A DNA stretch of 64,000 nt from an uncultured Clostridia bacterium (GCA_947630325.1 CANRHB010000005.1:52261-116260), one strand, 5' to 3'. Shown: positions 8,629-16,764, numbered from the stretch's first letter. Notes: generated from the letters alone by a model not told the origin. A program made the numbers and translations.

Positions 8629-10914
8629 TTACGCTGTTTTCAAAAGTTTTACGGCGAGTACCGTCATGTCGTCCTCGGCGGCGCCGCGGTAGCGGGAGAG
8701 GGCGGTCTGCAAAATTTGCTCCGCAAGCGATTGGGGATTGACGGGCTGCAACGCGCTCAAATAGTCGAACAGTTCTGCCGACGACCCAAACGCCGCGGTC
8801 ACGCCGTCGCTCATAAAGAGCATAAAGTCGTTCTCGCCCATCTTCGCGCGCATGGTGGCGGGGTGGACGGCGTCGAGCATGCCCATGGGCAGGGACTGTC
8901 CCTCCAGCACCCTCAACTCTTCCCCCGAGAGGATAAAGCCGATGGGGGAGCCGATCTTCACGATGTCCGCCTCCCCCGTGTCGAGGTTGACGGCGGCAAG
9001 ATCGAGGCAGGAGAAGTTCTCCTCGGGCGGGTAGGCGATGAGGCGGTTGACGGTCGAAAGCACGGTGTCGGAGGGCATTTTCGCCTTATAAAAGCTCTCC
9101 AAGAGGGTAAGAGTGCGGTCGGAGATGTCCCGCGCGTTCTCCCCGCTCCCCATGCCGTCCGAGAGGGCGATAAGGAACCGCCGCTCGTCGATGCGCAGAA
9201 TGGAGTAGGCGTCACCGCACGCCGTCTCTCCCTGTTTGGGGCGGCAGGCGACCCCGAATGCCGCGTCGAACGTGGGCTTTCTCTTCAAAATGAAGCAGGC
9301 CCTTCCCGCCGCAAGGGGGATCTTTTCGGCGAGAGCGAGGGGGGTGCCGAGCGCCTGCCCCGCCACCGCGCAGAGCGTTTTCCCGTTCACGTCGGGGGAG
9401 AGGGTCATGGAGACGGTGAGCGTCTCTCCTTCGCCGTACACAAAGATCTCCGAACTCATCATGCCGCTCTGGGCAAGGGCGCGCGCAAGGCGGCTCTCCC
9501 CCTCCGAAAAGGAGTATTCCTCGCTCTGCTCGAGGGCGATGTCCTTTAAGATCTCGCTTACGCCGTGGGCTTGTTCGGCAAGCAGTTGCCTCCCCTCGCG
9601 TGCGCTCTGCATTTCTCGTGCGGCCGAACGGTAACTTGCCAGCAGTTTGTTGCAGGCGAACAGGAGCCCCGCCGTATTGCCGCAACGGGAGCCCACGCTC
9701 TCGGGAAGGTCCACAAGGCTTACCTGTCCCTTGGCGCAACCGACGGCGATCAGCTTGTCCAAGCCCTCCGCAATATTGTCCGCCTCGCAACGGAAGCGGT
9801 TGGGGCAATCTCTACAGAGGGTCCCCGTAAGTTTGTCGCGGATGAGGAGCATGGAGTTGTCCTCGGGCAGATTTCCGAGAAAGGCCCCCTCGATCTCGCG
9901 GAAGAGGGCAGAAACTTCATACAACCGTTCGCCGACGGCGCGGCGGTTGCGGTTGATGGCAACGCGGGGCAGGGAGTTTTCGCGGTAAAAAAGGAGGCTC
10001 TTTTTGGCCTGCGCATACAGTTTTTCGGGAAAGCAGAGGGAGAGCGCCACGGCCACTCCGCAGGGGAGCAGGGCAAGAAAGATCTCCATGCCGCCGAGGT
10101 AGAACGTCCCCCGCAAAAATTCGGCGCCGAGGAAGGAGACGAAGAAGGCGAGTGCGGCGGGGAGTTTCCCATAAGAGGAAAGGAGCACGGCGGCGCAGGC
10201 ATATACGGCATAGAGGGCGAGAGGGAGGTAGTCCGCCGAGACGAAGCAGAGAGGGACCGCCAGCACAATGGCAAAGGGGACGGCGGTGGCGTTCCGCAGG
10301 AGAACGGCGCCGATGAGAAGTAAACTGAGGGCGATGCAGGAATAGGCCACTTCCCCCAATGCGCCGCACAGCCCCAGCCCGAGCACGAGCCAGAGGAGAA
10401 GGAGTTCGGAGAGCTGTCCCGCCGAGAGACGGCAACGGAAAACACGCTTCAAAACAGAGGTAAGCGCGCCCTCGAAGAAGGCGGAGAGGAAAAAGAGAAA
10501 GGCGGAGATCACCAACTTTTGAAGAAAAGGGGAGAAGGGAAAGATCTCGTATCCCATATGCGGAAAGAGGAAGAGAAAAGGGAGTTGCGCAAGCGCGATG
10601 TATAAAAGGCGTTCCAGCCGCATCGTCCGTTTGAATTTGCGGTAAACGGTGAAGAGTAAAAGGAGATATGCCGCTTGTACGGCGGCGACGAGGGTGGCAT
10701 ACGCGTTCATGGCGGCGGAGGAGGCAATGAGATAGCCCGCGCTCATCACAAGAGGATCGAACCCGCAACAGAGGGCGGCATAGTAGAGGGGAAAGGCCAG
10801 CGGCTCGTGTTGCGGCAGGGCGAAGTTCATAAAGATCATGGCGGCAAAGAGCGCCGCATATCTGCCCGCGGCCTTCAAAGAGAAGGGCGGGAGTTTGAAT
10901 TTGGGAGCTTTCAT
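8629..10914 (-). CDS. spoIIE: Stage II sporulation protein E (SpoIIE), PP2C phosphatase
   Basis: This 761-residue protein has about ten hydrophobic N-terminal segments (roughly residues 15-320), a central regulatory region and a C-terminal PP2C-type phosphatase domain. Metal-binding motifs are DGMGSG at residues 586-591, SDGVT near 702 and EDDMTV near 748. In Bacillus and Clostridium SpoIIE dephosphorylates SpoIIAA in the forespore to release sigma-F and also associates with the polar septum. A central cluster CRDCPNRFRCE (four Cys) is typical of the clostridial family. The start follows a GAGGTGA Shine-Dalgarno at a 3-nt gap. Its upstream region carries a -10 and a 0A-like box, so Spo0A control is likely. 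Confidence 0.95.
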   Translation of the reverse strand: MKAPKFKLPPFSLKAAGRYAALFAAMIFMNFALPQHEPLAFPLYYAALCCGFDPLVMSAGYLIASSAAMNAYATLVAAVQAAYLLLLFTVYRKFKRTMRLERLLYIALAQLPFLFLFPHMGYEIFPFSPFLQKLVISAFLFFLSAFFEGALTSVLKRVFRCRLSAGQLSELLLLWLVLGLGLCGALGEVAYSCIALSLLLIGAVLLRNATAVPFAIVLAVPLCFVSADYLPLALYAVYACAAVLLSSYGKLPAALAFFVSFLGAEFLRGTFYLGGMEIFLALLPCGVAVALSLCFPEKLYAQAKKSLLFYRENSLPRVAINRNRRAVGERLYEVSALFREIEGAFLGNLPEDNSMLLIRDKLTGTLCRDCPNRFRCEADNIAEGLDKLIAVGCAKGQVSLVDLPESVGSRCGNTAGLLFACNKLLASYRSAAREMQSAREGRQLLAEQAHGVSEILKDIALEQSEEYSFSEGESRLARALAQSGMMSSEIFVYGEGETLTVSMTLSPDVNGKTLCAVAGQALGTPLALAEKIPLAAGRACFILKRKPTFDAAFGVACRPKQGETACGDAYSILRIDERRFLIALSDGMGSGENARDISDRTLTLLESFYKAKMPSDTVLSTVNRLIAYPPEENFSCLDLAAVNLDTGEADIVKIGSPIGFILSGEELRVLEGQSLPMGMLDAVHPATMRAKMGENDFMLFMSDGVTAAFGSSAELFDYLSALQPVNPQSLAEQILQTALSRYRGAAEDDMTVLAVKLLKTA

Positions 10915-10940
10915 AGGTCACCTCAAAGCGGTTTTTCACA

Positions 10941-10995
10941 ATTATAAAGGACGGCGGCGGGCGAGTGCGCGGAGTTTCCGTCTTTGTTTGTCGAA
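10941..10995 (-). promoter_or_regulatory. spoIIE promoter region with candidate Spo0A box
   Basis: A minus-strand TATAAT lies at 10941-10946, 26 bp before the spoIIE start, with no recognisable -35 at the normal spacing. A TGTCGAA motif, identical to the core 0A box, lies at 10989-10995 (plus-strand orientation). A strong -10 with an upstream 0A box and a missing -35 is the pattern of Spo0A-activated sigma-A promoters such as spoIIE and spoIIG of Bacillus. Direct binding is inferred. Confidence 0.55.
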
Positions 10996-11091
10996 GGATG
11001 GGAAATTTCGAAAGCCGCTGTAAAAGGGGGAGGATTGAAGCCATTTCTTTTGGAAAGAAAAAATTTCCGCAAAAAATTTTTCCGAAAACGC

Positions 11092-11119
11092 TTGACAAAT
11101 TCCGAATACGTGTTATAAT
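11092..11119 (+). promoter_or_regulatory. Strong sigma-A promoter of the orphan RNA unit
   Basis: TTGACA at 11092-11097 and TATAAT at 11114-11119 are both consensus matches, with a 16-bp spacer. Transcription would start near 11126. No ordinary coding gene lies downstream before the terminator at 11506. Confidence 0.85.
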
Positions 11120-11309
11120 GTAACCAGAAAAGGAAAATAACAACCAAAAAATGTTAGATTCCAACAAGGAGACCACTCCAATGGACAGGAAAGCCTAAAC
11201 AGTCGGAGTACACCTTACGAGAGAAAAGGACGGAAAAGTTCAAGATCGCAGGGTGACCGGTGAGGAGGTCAGGTCGCCACCACAACATCATAACGGGAGG
11301 TACAACGTT

Positions 11310-11342
11310 ATGAAAAATCCCATTTACTTGAAGATCAGGTAG
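11310..11342 (+). CDS. Micro-ORF MKNPIYLKIR inside the orphan RNA
   Basis: The frame is ten codons plus TAG. GGGAGG lies 8 nt before the ATG. Its TAG stop overlaps the next ribosome-binding site (TAGGAGGAGG), so termination here would place a ribosome at the following micro-ORF. Whether it is translated is unknown; the reading frame and ribosome-binding site are seen directly. Confidence 0.4.
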   Translation: MKNPIYLKIR

Positions 11343-11357
11343 GAGGAGGACACACCA

Positions 11358-11390
11358 ATGTACTATCAACTCATGGGGGCAGGAAAGTAA
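11358..11390 (+). CDS. Micro-ORF MYYQLMGAGK inside the orphan RNA
   Basis: The frame is ten codons plus TAA, preceded by GGAGGAGG and an 8-nt spacer, which is close to an ideal ribosome-binding site. It is apparently coupled to the micro-ORF ending at 11342. No homology is known to me; it may instead be a conserved structural part of the RNA. Confidence 0.4.
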   Translation: MYYQLMGAGK

Positions 11391-11505
11391 ACCCGACGAA
11401 CCGAATCATGCGGAGGATGTAGGTGCCGCAACGGGAATGTGTCCCGAAAAAGGTCGAGTTTGCCCCGAAAGAAACGGCTGCCCGACACAACTGAATTGAC
11501 GAATG

Positions 11506-11533
11506 CCCTCTGTACGCAGTACGGAGGGTTTTT
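11506..11533 (+). terminator. Intrinsic terminator of the orphan RNA
   Basis: A 10-bp stem (CCCTCTGTAC pairing with GTACGGAGGG) has a 3-nt loop and is followed by TTTTT. Confidence 0.85.
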
Positions 11534-11636
11534 CGCTGTGTCTTGCCCCCTCCGTGGGAGGGGGTAGGGGGTGGGGCGTGTTTGAAATTACTCAAATAAA
11601 GAGGCGCGGGCAATTTTGCCCGCGCCGCGTTTACGT

Positions 11637-11843
11637 TTATTTATCAGAGATCCCAAGCAGATAATCTGATGAAATTTCAAAGTATTTTGCGATCTTTACC
11701 AGCGTTTTTAAGTCGGGCTGATGCGCGCCCTGCTCATAGCCGGCATAACAAGTGACCGAGATCCCAAGTTCGGCCGCTATTTCCGCTTGTGTACGGTGTT
11801 CTTTTTTGCGTAATTCCCGTAATCTTTGTGCGAAGATTTCCAT
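11637..11843 (-). CDS. Small XRE-family transcriptional regulator
   Basis: This 68-residue protein is essentially one lambda-repressor-type helix-turn-helix: QRLRELRKKEHRTQAEIA, then ELGISVTCYAGYEQG and the tail YFEISSDYLLGI typical of SinR/Xre-like proteins. It would bind DNA as a dimer. A GTG at 11849 is possible, but ATG 11843 is preferred because the minus-strand TATACT (11850-11855) puts the predicted +1 on that ATG, giving a leaderless transcript; no Shine-Dalgarno is present. Twin palindromes lie just upstream, so autoregulation is likely. No partner gene follows on either side. Confidence 0.85.
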   Translation of the reverse strand: MEIFAQRLRELRKKEHRTQAEIAAELGISVTCYAGYEQGAHQPDLKTLVKIAKYFEISSDYLLGISDK

Positions 11844-11860
11844 ACGCACAGTATAACAAA

Positions 11861-11905
11861 ACTACGAGAAATTCGTTGACAAACTACGAGAAAATCGTAT
11901 ATAAT
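11861..11905 (+). promoter_or_regulatory. Divergent promoter with tandem XRE operators
   Basis: Two copies of the half-palindrome TACGAGAAA(A/T)TCGT lie at about 11862-11875 and 11885-11899; the second is an exact TACGA-N5-TCGTA palindrome. They flank and overlap a plus-strand promoter, TTGACA 11876-11881 and TATAAT 11900-11905, with an 18-bp spacer. The arrangement is that of an XRE regulator repressing a divergent gene, but no convincing gene lies downstream on the plus strand. Confidence 0.65.
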
Positions 11906-12680
11906 AAAATTGCGGTCATGTTTGCAACAACATTCTTGCCCACCCCCATGATCCCCCTCCGTGGGAAGGGGTTCCGTTTTCCCCTTTGTGGGGGGAGGGG
12001 GTGGATGGCGATAAAGTTACTCTAAAGCGTCATACTGAGCCGAAATGTGTTTATGTAGTCCCATTAGCAAGTCTGCGAAGGCATCTTGGTACGTTTCGGT
12101 TTGGTTTTGAACGCACCTTAACGTAACAAGATTCCCTCGGAGAATTGCCATGTCGGACTTCGTAATTGTTTGTGCGGCTCGGAATGACGCATTACTGTCA
12201 TTTCGCCCCGTGCTTCAAATATGTCATTTCGACCAAGCGAAGCGCGTGGAGAAATCTCACATTATGAAAACTAAGGTAGAGATGTCTCCACTTCGGTACT
12301 TCGTCGCAGGCTCCTCGTGCCGCCCTTAGACAACATAGAACGTGCGGGCGGGGCGACATGACATTTGGAAATGGTGTTCCGTATCCCCCTTGCTGTCCCT
12401 TTTAGGTGGAGCATTGCATTCTGCCAACGGTTGATAACCGTTGGCGCAATGCGACATGAGTGAGCGCATCAGAGGCGCGAACGGTGACCGAATGCGGGGC
12501 TCTACCCGCATGAGACAGTACCCGAGCGAAGCGAGGGGGAAAGGGTTTATGTCAGGTTTTATGAAAACCCCTCAGTCGCGCGGAGCGCGACAGCTCCCCT
12601 ACAGGGGCGCCGAGGGGAACCCCCACCTGACGCCTGCGGCGCCACCCTCCCCCCCCAATAAGTTGGGGGGGGAAGGGGAT
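11906..12680. repeat. Repeat mosaic: R6, R3, R2 with R5, R1 with R8
   Basis: There is no gene here. An R3 MITE-like unit (12027-12190) begins GCGTCATACTGAGCCG and ends with the near-complement CGGCTCGGAATGACGC. An R2 palindrome carrying the R5 module in its right arm follows (12222-12363). An R1 unit interrupted by the R8 module (about 12399-12614) contains the hairpin GCCAACGG-N6-CCGTTGGC. R6 runs sit at both ends. The last R1 arm stops about 50 bp before the gerAC stop codon. Confidence 0.75.
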
Positions 12681-13880
12681 TCACTTCATCGACTTTACGT
12701 CGGCGGAGATGTCGGGGCGCACGGAGGTGAGCAAAAACTCCTCCCATTCCTCGTATTTCTTCAAAGAGGAGCGGTACAGCTTGCGCTTCAACTCCAAAAC
12801 ATCACACTTCGCCTCCTTGCAGGTGTTCCAAAGCCCCTCGATATAGCCTTTAAGCACGTTCTTCGCATCCTCCAAAATTTCGGGCGAGACGGCGTCGGAG
12901 GAGATGTCCTCGATGGGGGCGGTGGTGCCGCGGCAACAGAGCCTGCACGTCACATCCACCGTAAGTTTCGCCGTGGGCGCGCCCTTCATATCGAGGGAGA
13001 CCCCGCCGCTGTTGCGCACAACGGTAAGGGTCACGGGCTTCCCCTTCTCCTTTGCGTTAAAGGTGCCCGCAAGCACGTTCCCCTCCAAGAGGGAGAGGGC
13101 AAGCGTCTGCTCGGCGGGGAGTTTTCCCACCATCTTTCCCTCCGCAAAGAGCGCCGTCTCCTCCGCCGTGTAAATCTGCTCCTCGCTCTCCGAGCCACCC
13201 GAGCCGCCCGAGCCGCCCGCAGAGCCGCTCCCGACGCTGTCTCCTCCCGGGATTGCGCCCTTCTGGGGGGACATTTTCACATAGGGGAGATAACTTGACT
13301 TTCCCACGTCGTAATAGTCGATGGCAAAGTCTTTCAAGGTATTCGTCATCACCTTGCCCGATTTTTCTGCGGCGTCCGAAAAGAGTTTTTCAATGGCGAG
13401 GGAAGAGGCGTCGTCGATGGCGCTCGTGGAGGTGATGAGCTTTTCCGCCTTCCCCTCGCATACGGCAAGCAGACAGTTGTCGGGCATATATTCGTTGCGC
13501 AGAAAGTAGTTGAGGTAAGAGATGACGTCCTCCTTCGCGGCCTCCTCGCCCAGGACGATGAGGTCGCAGAACACGAGTTTGGGCACCCAGCCCGTCTTGC
13601 CGAAGAGAGCGGTGACGCAGTCGGAGACCGTCTCCCCCTGCGTGGTGATGTTCACGCTCGAGGTGCCGCCCTGCGCGCGGTCGCTCCCCTTGGGCACGGC
13701 GATCTGAGAAGTAAGGGAAAAGCCCTCCTCCGTCTTGTCGACCCCCGCCGCCAGGATGATCGCCGTCTTTTGAATGTCCACGAGCCCGAAGTCGTTGGAG
13801 AAGAAGGAGAAGAGGATGACCGCAAGCAGGATGAGATAGAGTTTCATGGGCACCGTCTTGAGAAATTTATGCAGTTTCAT
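12681..13880 (-). CDS. gerAC: Spore germination protein, Ger(x)C family (GerAC-like)
   Basis: This 399-residue protein has an N-terminal hydrophobic segment (residues 12-28) and the family phrase DIQKTAIILAAGVDKTEEGF. Bacillus GerAC proteins are lipoproteins with a lipobox Cys before this phrase. Here the equivalent region (ILFSFFSNDFGLVD) has no Cys, so the protein is probably held by its N-terminal helix instead. A low-complexity Gly/Ser stretch near residue 220 (SGSAGGSGGSGGSESEE) interrupts the family fold. It is the third gene of the operon, overlapping the permease gene by 14 bp. The germinant is unknown. Confidence 0.9.
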   Translation of the reverse strand: MKLHKFLKTVPMKLYLILLAVILFSFFSNDFGLVDIQKTAIILAAGVDKTEEGFSLTSQIAVPKGSDRAQGGTSSVNITTQGETVSDCVTALFGKTGWVPKLVFCDLIVLGEEAAKEDVISYLNYFLRNEYMPDNCLLAVCEGKAEKLITSTSAIDDASSLAIEKLFSDAAEKSGKVMTNTLKDFAIDYYDVGKSSYLPYVKMSPQKGAIPGGDSVGSGSAGGSGGSGGSESEEQIYTAEETALFAEGKMVGKLPAEQTLALSLLEGNVLAGTFNAKEKGKPVTLTVVRNSGGVSLDMKGAPTAKLTVDVTCRLCCRGTTAPIEDISSDAVSPEILEDAKNVLKGYIEGLWNTCKEAKCDVLELKRKLYRSSLKKYEEWEEFLLTSVRPDISADVKSMK

Positions 13881-14946
13881 GCTTCCCTCCTATCAACAAA
13901 AAGAGCAACAGCGGCGGCAGGAGCAGGGCGAAGGCGGGGAAGAGGTAGAACGCCTGCTCGGCGATCGCCCTCATCACGTCGCCGAAGCGGAAGTCGAGCA
14001 GGTAGGTAAGGAGAAAGTAGCCCGCCGCAAGAAACACGGAGAGCAGGGTGGGCAGATATTTTTTTTGCCCGAACGCTTGAACGATGCTTTCGATCGCCCC
14101 CGACACGGGCAGGGCGGTATAGAAGGACGATGCAAGGGAGAGCAAAAAAATGAACAGATAGTCCACCCGCCCGAGCACGGTGAAGCCCGAAAAATATTTG
14201 CTCGTCTTGGTAAAGGCGAAAAATTGGTTGACGGCGGTCCCCCCGAAGATGCCGTAAAACACGACGAGGAAAAAGACGACAGCCGCCCCGCCCGCAAGGT
14301 AGCACACCGCACCCTTCCACGCCATGCCTTTTTTGTAGTCGAACTTGCCGAGCATCATCAGAAGAAGAGCGGAATCGTAAAACCAGGCAAAGGAGTAGGC
14401 AGTCCCCTTCAAGAGCCCGCGCGCGCCCGAAGCGCCCACGGGGAGGATCGCGCCGTAATCGGCATTCCCCACCGAAAAGAGGAGCACGCCTGCAAGTCCC
14501 ACAAGCGCGATGGGGGCGAGGAGGTCGAACACCCGCCCATAGCTTGCAAGGGGTTTACTGCACAGGTAGGCGAGAAAGAGGAAGAAGGGCGCAAAGGAGA
14601 GGATGGAGGGGAGGGTGTCATAGAACACCCCCTGCACAAAGAGTTTTTGTTCGAGCAGGGGCAAAATGCCCGCAAAGAGCAAAAACGCTCCCACGAGAAG
14701 CACCACGATCTTTGCGAAAATCGTTCCCGTTCTGTCTGCGAGGAGGTCGTAAAGGCTCTTCCCCCGCTTTGCAAGGAGCAGGGCGCAGAACACCGCAAGC
14801 GACTGCACCGCGAATTGGAAGAGGGCGGGGAGCCACAGGTCGTTGCCGCAGTAACCCGCAAGGCGGGCGGGCATGACAATGAGTTTTGCCACGGGCGCAA
14901 TGCAGGCGAGGAAGAAATAGATCTGCCGCTCTGAAATTTTATTCAT
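13867..14946 (-). CDS. gerAB: Spore germination permease, GerAB family
   Basis: This 359-residue integral membrane protein has about ten hydrophobic segments and belongs to the endospore-germination branch of the APC transporter superfamily. In Bacillus the B subunit holds the germinant-binding pocket of the inner-membrane Ger receptor. The ATG at 14946 overlaps the end of gerAA by 8 bp, and its own 3' end overlaps gerAC, so the three are translationally coupled. The length is normal for the family. Confidence 0.93.
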   Translation of the reverse strand: MNKISERQIYFFLACIAPVAKLIVMPARLAGYCGNDLWLPALFQFAVQSLAVFCALLLAKRGKSLYDLLADRTGTIFAKIVVLLVGAFLLFAGILPLLEQKLFVQGVFYDTLPSILSFAPFFLFLAYLCSKPLASYGRVFDLLAPIALVGLAGVLLFSVGNADYGAILPVGASGARGLLKGTAYSFAWFYDSALLLMMLGKFDYKKGMAWKGAVCYLAGGAAVVFFLVVFYGIFGGTAVNQFFAFTKTSKYFSGFTVLGRVDYLFIFLLSLASSFYTALPVSGAIESIVQAFGQKKYLPTLLSVFLAAGYFLLTYLLDFRFGDVMRAIAEQAFYLFPAFALLLPPLLLFLLIGGKHETA

Positions 14947-16375
14947 GTTTGAGCCTCCGTTTGTTTTTGCTTTTCAAAGTGCGCGGGCGCGTCTCGAGGG
15001 AGCCGAGGTTGTATTTTACGAGGCTGTCTCTCAAATCTCTTCCCACCATGGGGGAGAAAGGGGCGAGGACGGGGGCGCCGAGGTTCTCCGCCGTCACGAG
15101 GTAGAAGAGGAGAAAGGCGGTCGCAAGAATGATGCCATAGGTGCCCACGCTCCCAGCCACGAGGAGCATGATGAGGCGGAGCACGCTCGTCTGTTCGATG
15201 AGGTTGGGCACGGCGTACAGCCCGATCCCGCTGAAGGCGATGATGATGATCGCGGGGGTGGACACGAACCCTGCGGAGACGGCAGTCTCGCCGAGCACGA
15301 GCGCGCCCACCACCGAGAGCGCCATGCCCACGTATTTCGGCATACGGATGCTTGCCTCGTTCAACACTTCGAGCACGAAGAGCACGAGGAGCATCTCGAG
15401 GGAGGGAGAAAAGGGAATGTCGCGGATGCTCCCCGAAATGGTCATGAGCAGTTTTATGGGGAAGAGTTGCAGCTTAAAGAGTTGCGCCGCAATGTAAAAG
15501 GCGGGGAGATAGATGGCGACGAGCAGGGCAAGGAGCCGCAGAACGCGGGTAAAGGTGGCGCGGTAGGGGGGCACGAAGTAGTCCTCGCTCGATTGGAAGT
15601 CCTCCACCAAAAGGTAGGGGGCGGTAAGGGCGATGGGGGAGCCGTCCACGAGGATCCCTACCCTCCCCTCGGCGATCTTCGCGCAGAAGATGTCCGGCTT
15701 TTCGGTGGTGCCAATTTGCTTTAAGAGGGAATAGGGGCGGGAGGCGAGAAAGTGGGTAAGGTAGGAACTGTCTGGCACGATGTCGATGTCGATCTCCTTG
15801 AGTTTTTGTTTGACCTCATCCACCGTCTTTTGGGGAGTCGTGCCTTCGAGGTAGCACACCGCCACAAAGGTATCGGAGCGGCGGCCCACGTTTAGGAAGT
15901 CCATGCGCAGTTCGGGCGTTTTGAGGCGGCGGCGGACGAGGGAGGTGTTGATCTTGATGTCCTCGATGAACCCTTCGCGGGGGCCTTTTACGGCGACGTC
16001 GGTGGAGGGCTCGGCAATGGCGCGCACGAACACCTTTTTGGTGCCGACGATGATCGCCTCGTCCATACCCTCGAAAAAGAGCACGGGGTTGCCCGCAAGC
16101 ACCTCTTCGGAGAGCTTATTGAGGTCGCTCTCGGTGCGCTTTTCGGGGGAGGTGATCTTTTTGCCCACGTCCTCCGCCTTGGGCGTTCCCTCATAGCGGA
16201 GGAGGGGACGGATCACCTGTTCGCCCAGGAGCTCTTTGTCGGTAATGGGGTCGGCGAAGAGCACGGTAAAGGCGAGCCCCTTTTGGGAGACGAAATCGAA
16301 GGATAAAATGTCCTCGGCGGGCAGAAGTTTTTTGAATGCCGCAACGTCTTTTTGCAAGTTGCCCGAAATTTTCAT
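14939..16375 (-). CDS. gerAA: Spore germination protein, GerAA family
   Basis: This 478-residue protein has a soluble N-terminal half and four or five membrane segments in the C-terminal half (from about residue 290), the standard GerAA layout. The family phrase RVGILVDGSPIALTAPYLLVE is present near residue 240. It is the first gene of the A-B-C receptor operon. The start at 16375 is chosen because the frame further upstream would translate an R1 repeat. There is no Shine-Dalgarno, and a sigma-G-like -10 ends only 6 nt upstream, so a leaderless mRNA is predicted. Confidence 0.92.
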   Translation of the reverse strand: MKISGNLQKDVAAFKKLLPAEDILSFDFVSQKGLAFTVLFADPITDKELLGEQVIRPLLRYEGTPKAEDVGKKITSPEKRTESDLNKLSEEVLAGNPVLFFEGMDEAIIVGTKKVFVRAIAEPSTDVAVKGPREGFIEDIKINTSLVRRRLKTPELRMDFLNVGRRSDTFVAVCYLEGTTPQKTVDEVKQKLKEIDIDIVPDSSYLTHFLASRPYSLLKQIGTTEKPDIFCAKIAEGRVGILVDGSPIALTAPYLLVEDFQSSEDYFVPPYRATFTRVLRLLALLVAIYLPAFYIAAQLFKLQLFPIKLLMTISGSIRDIPFSPSLEMLLVLFVLEVLNEASIRMPKYVGMALSVVGALVLGETAVSAGFVSTPAIIIIAFSGIGLYAVPNLIEQTSVLRLIMLLVAGSVGTYGIILATAFLLFYLVTAENLGAPVLAPFSPMVGRDLRDSLVKYNLGSLETRPRTLKSKNKRRLKHE

Positions 16376-16381
16376 AAAAAA

Positions 16382-16410
16382 AGTATGGATGTCGGAAAAA
16401 TTTTTATGCA
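16382..16410 (-). promoter_or_regulatory. Sigma-G-like promoter of the gerA operon
   Basis: On the minus strand TGCATA (16405-16410) and CATACT (16382-16387) are 17 bp apart, close to the forespore sigma-G consensus TGnATA-N17-CATACTA. GerA operons in Bacillus are sigma-G-dependent, which fits. The predicted +1 falls on or next to the gerAA ATG. Confidence 0.65.
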
Positions 16411-16764
16411 CGCCCACACGGAGGGGGTAAGAGAACCCGCTCTTGGCGCCCCTGTAGGGGAGCTGTCGCGCTCCGCGCGACTGAGGGGTTTTCCGAGAAT
16501 TTGCAGAAACCACCCTCGCTTCGCTCGGGTACTTTCCCTAAAATGGACAGCAGGGGCTTGCCCACCCCTTGAGGGGTGGGTGTCGCGCGCTCCGCGCGTG
16601 ACAGAAGGGGTGTCTGCACATAGAAACAAAACACCCCCTCAGTCTCGCTCCGCTCGACAGCTCCCCCTCAAGGGGCAGCCAAGAGAATTCCCCAAATGTC
16701 GTTCTGCCACGCCCGCACGTTCTATGTTGTCGAAGGGTGTCCGCAGGATAGATCCCCTTTTTAC
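16411..16764. repeat. Repeat tract: R1 (two partial units), R6, R5 fragment
   Basis: There is no gene. An R1 unit starts near 16443 (GGCGCCCCTGTAGGGGAGC) and runs to about 16560. A second R1-like segment follows near 16640-16680, then an R5 fragment ending in GCACGTTCTATGTTGTC near 16710-16732. The tract begins directly behind the sigma-G promoter of gerAA and ends at the promoter of the beta-helix protein. Confidence 0.7.

Larger units (their letters stand above)
11126..11533 (+). ncRNA. Candidate structured RNA (~405 nt) with three SD-led micro-ORFs
   Basis: This stretch has its own consensus promoter and intrinsic terminator. It contains many short pairings: GGAG-ACCA-CTCC at 11168-11179, CCTT/AAGG at 11202-11219, GGTGACC/GGTCGCC at 11252-11277, CGGGA/TCCCG near 11431-11445, and a GTCG/CGAC-closed stem at 11453-11486. 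It also holds tiny reading frames behind good ribosome-binding sites: MDRKA (ATG 11181, after AAGGAG), MKNPIYLKIR (ATG 11310, after GGGAGG) and MYYQLMGAGK (ATG 11358, after GGAGGAGG). I cannot assign it to a known RNA family from memory. The clostridial raiA motif and other large Firmicutes RNAs should be tested. It is not RNase P, tmRNA, SRP RNA or a tRNA by recognisable motifs. Confidence 0.6.

Noticed and set aside
11126-11533. RNase P RNA, tmRNA or 6S RNA identity for the orphan transcript
   Set aside because: The hallmark sequences of RNase P and tmRNA are absent, and the length and open micro-ORFs do not fit 6S RNA.
11789-12025. 78-residue frame downstream of the divergent XRE promoter
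   Set aside because: It begins inside the XRE gene, runs into R6 repeat DNA and has no motif; the ATG at 11918 has no Shine-Dalgarno.
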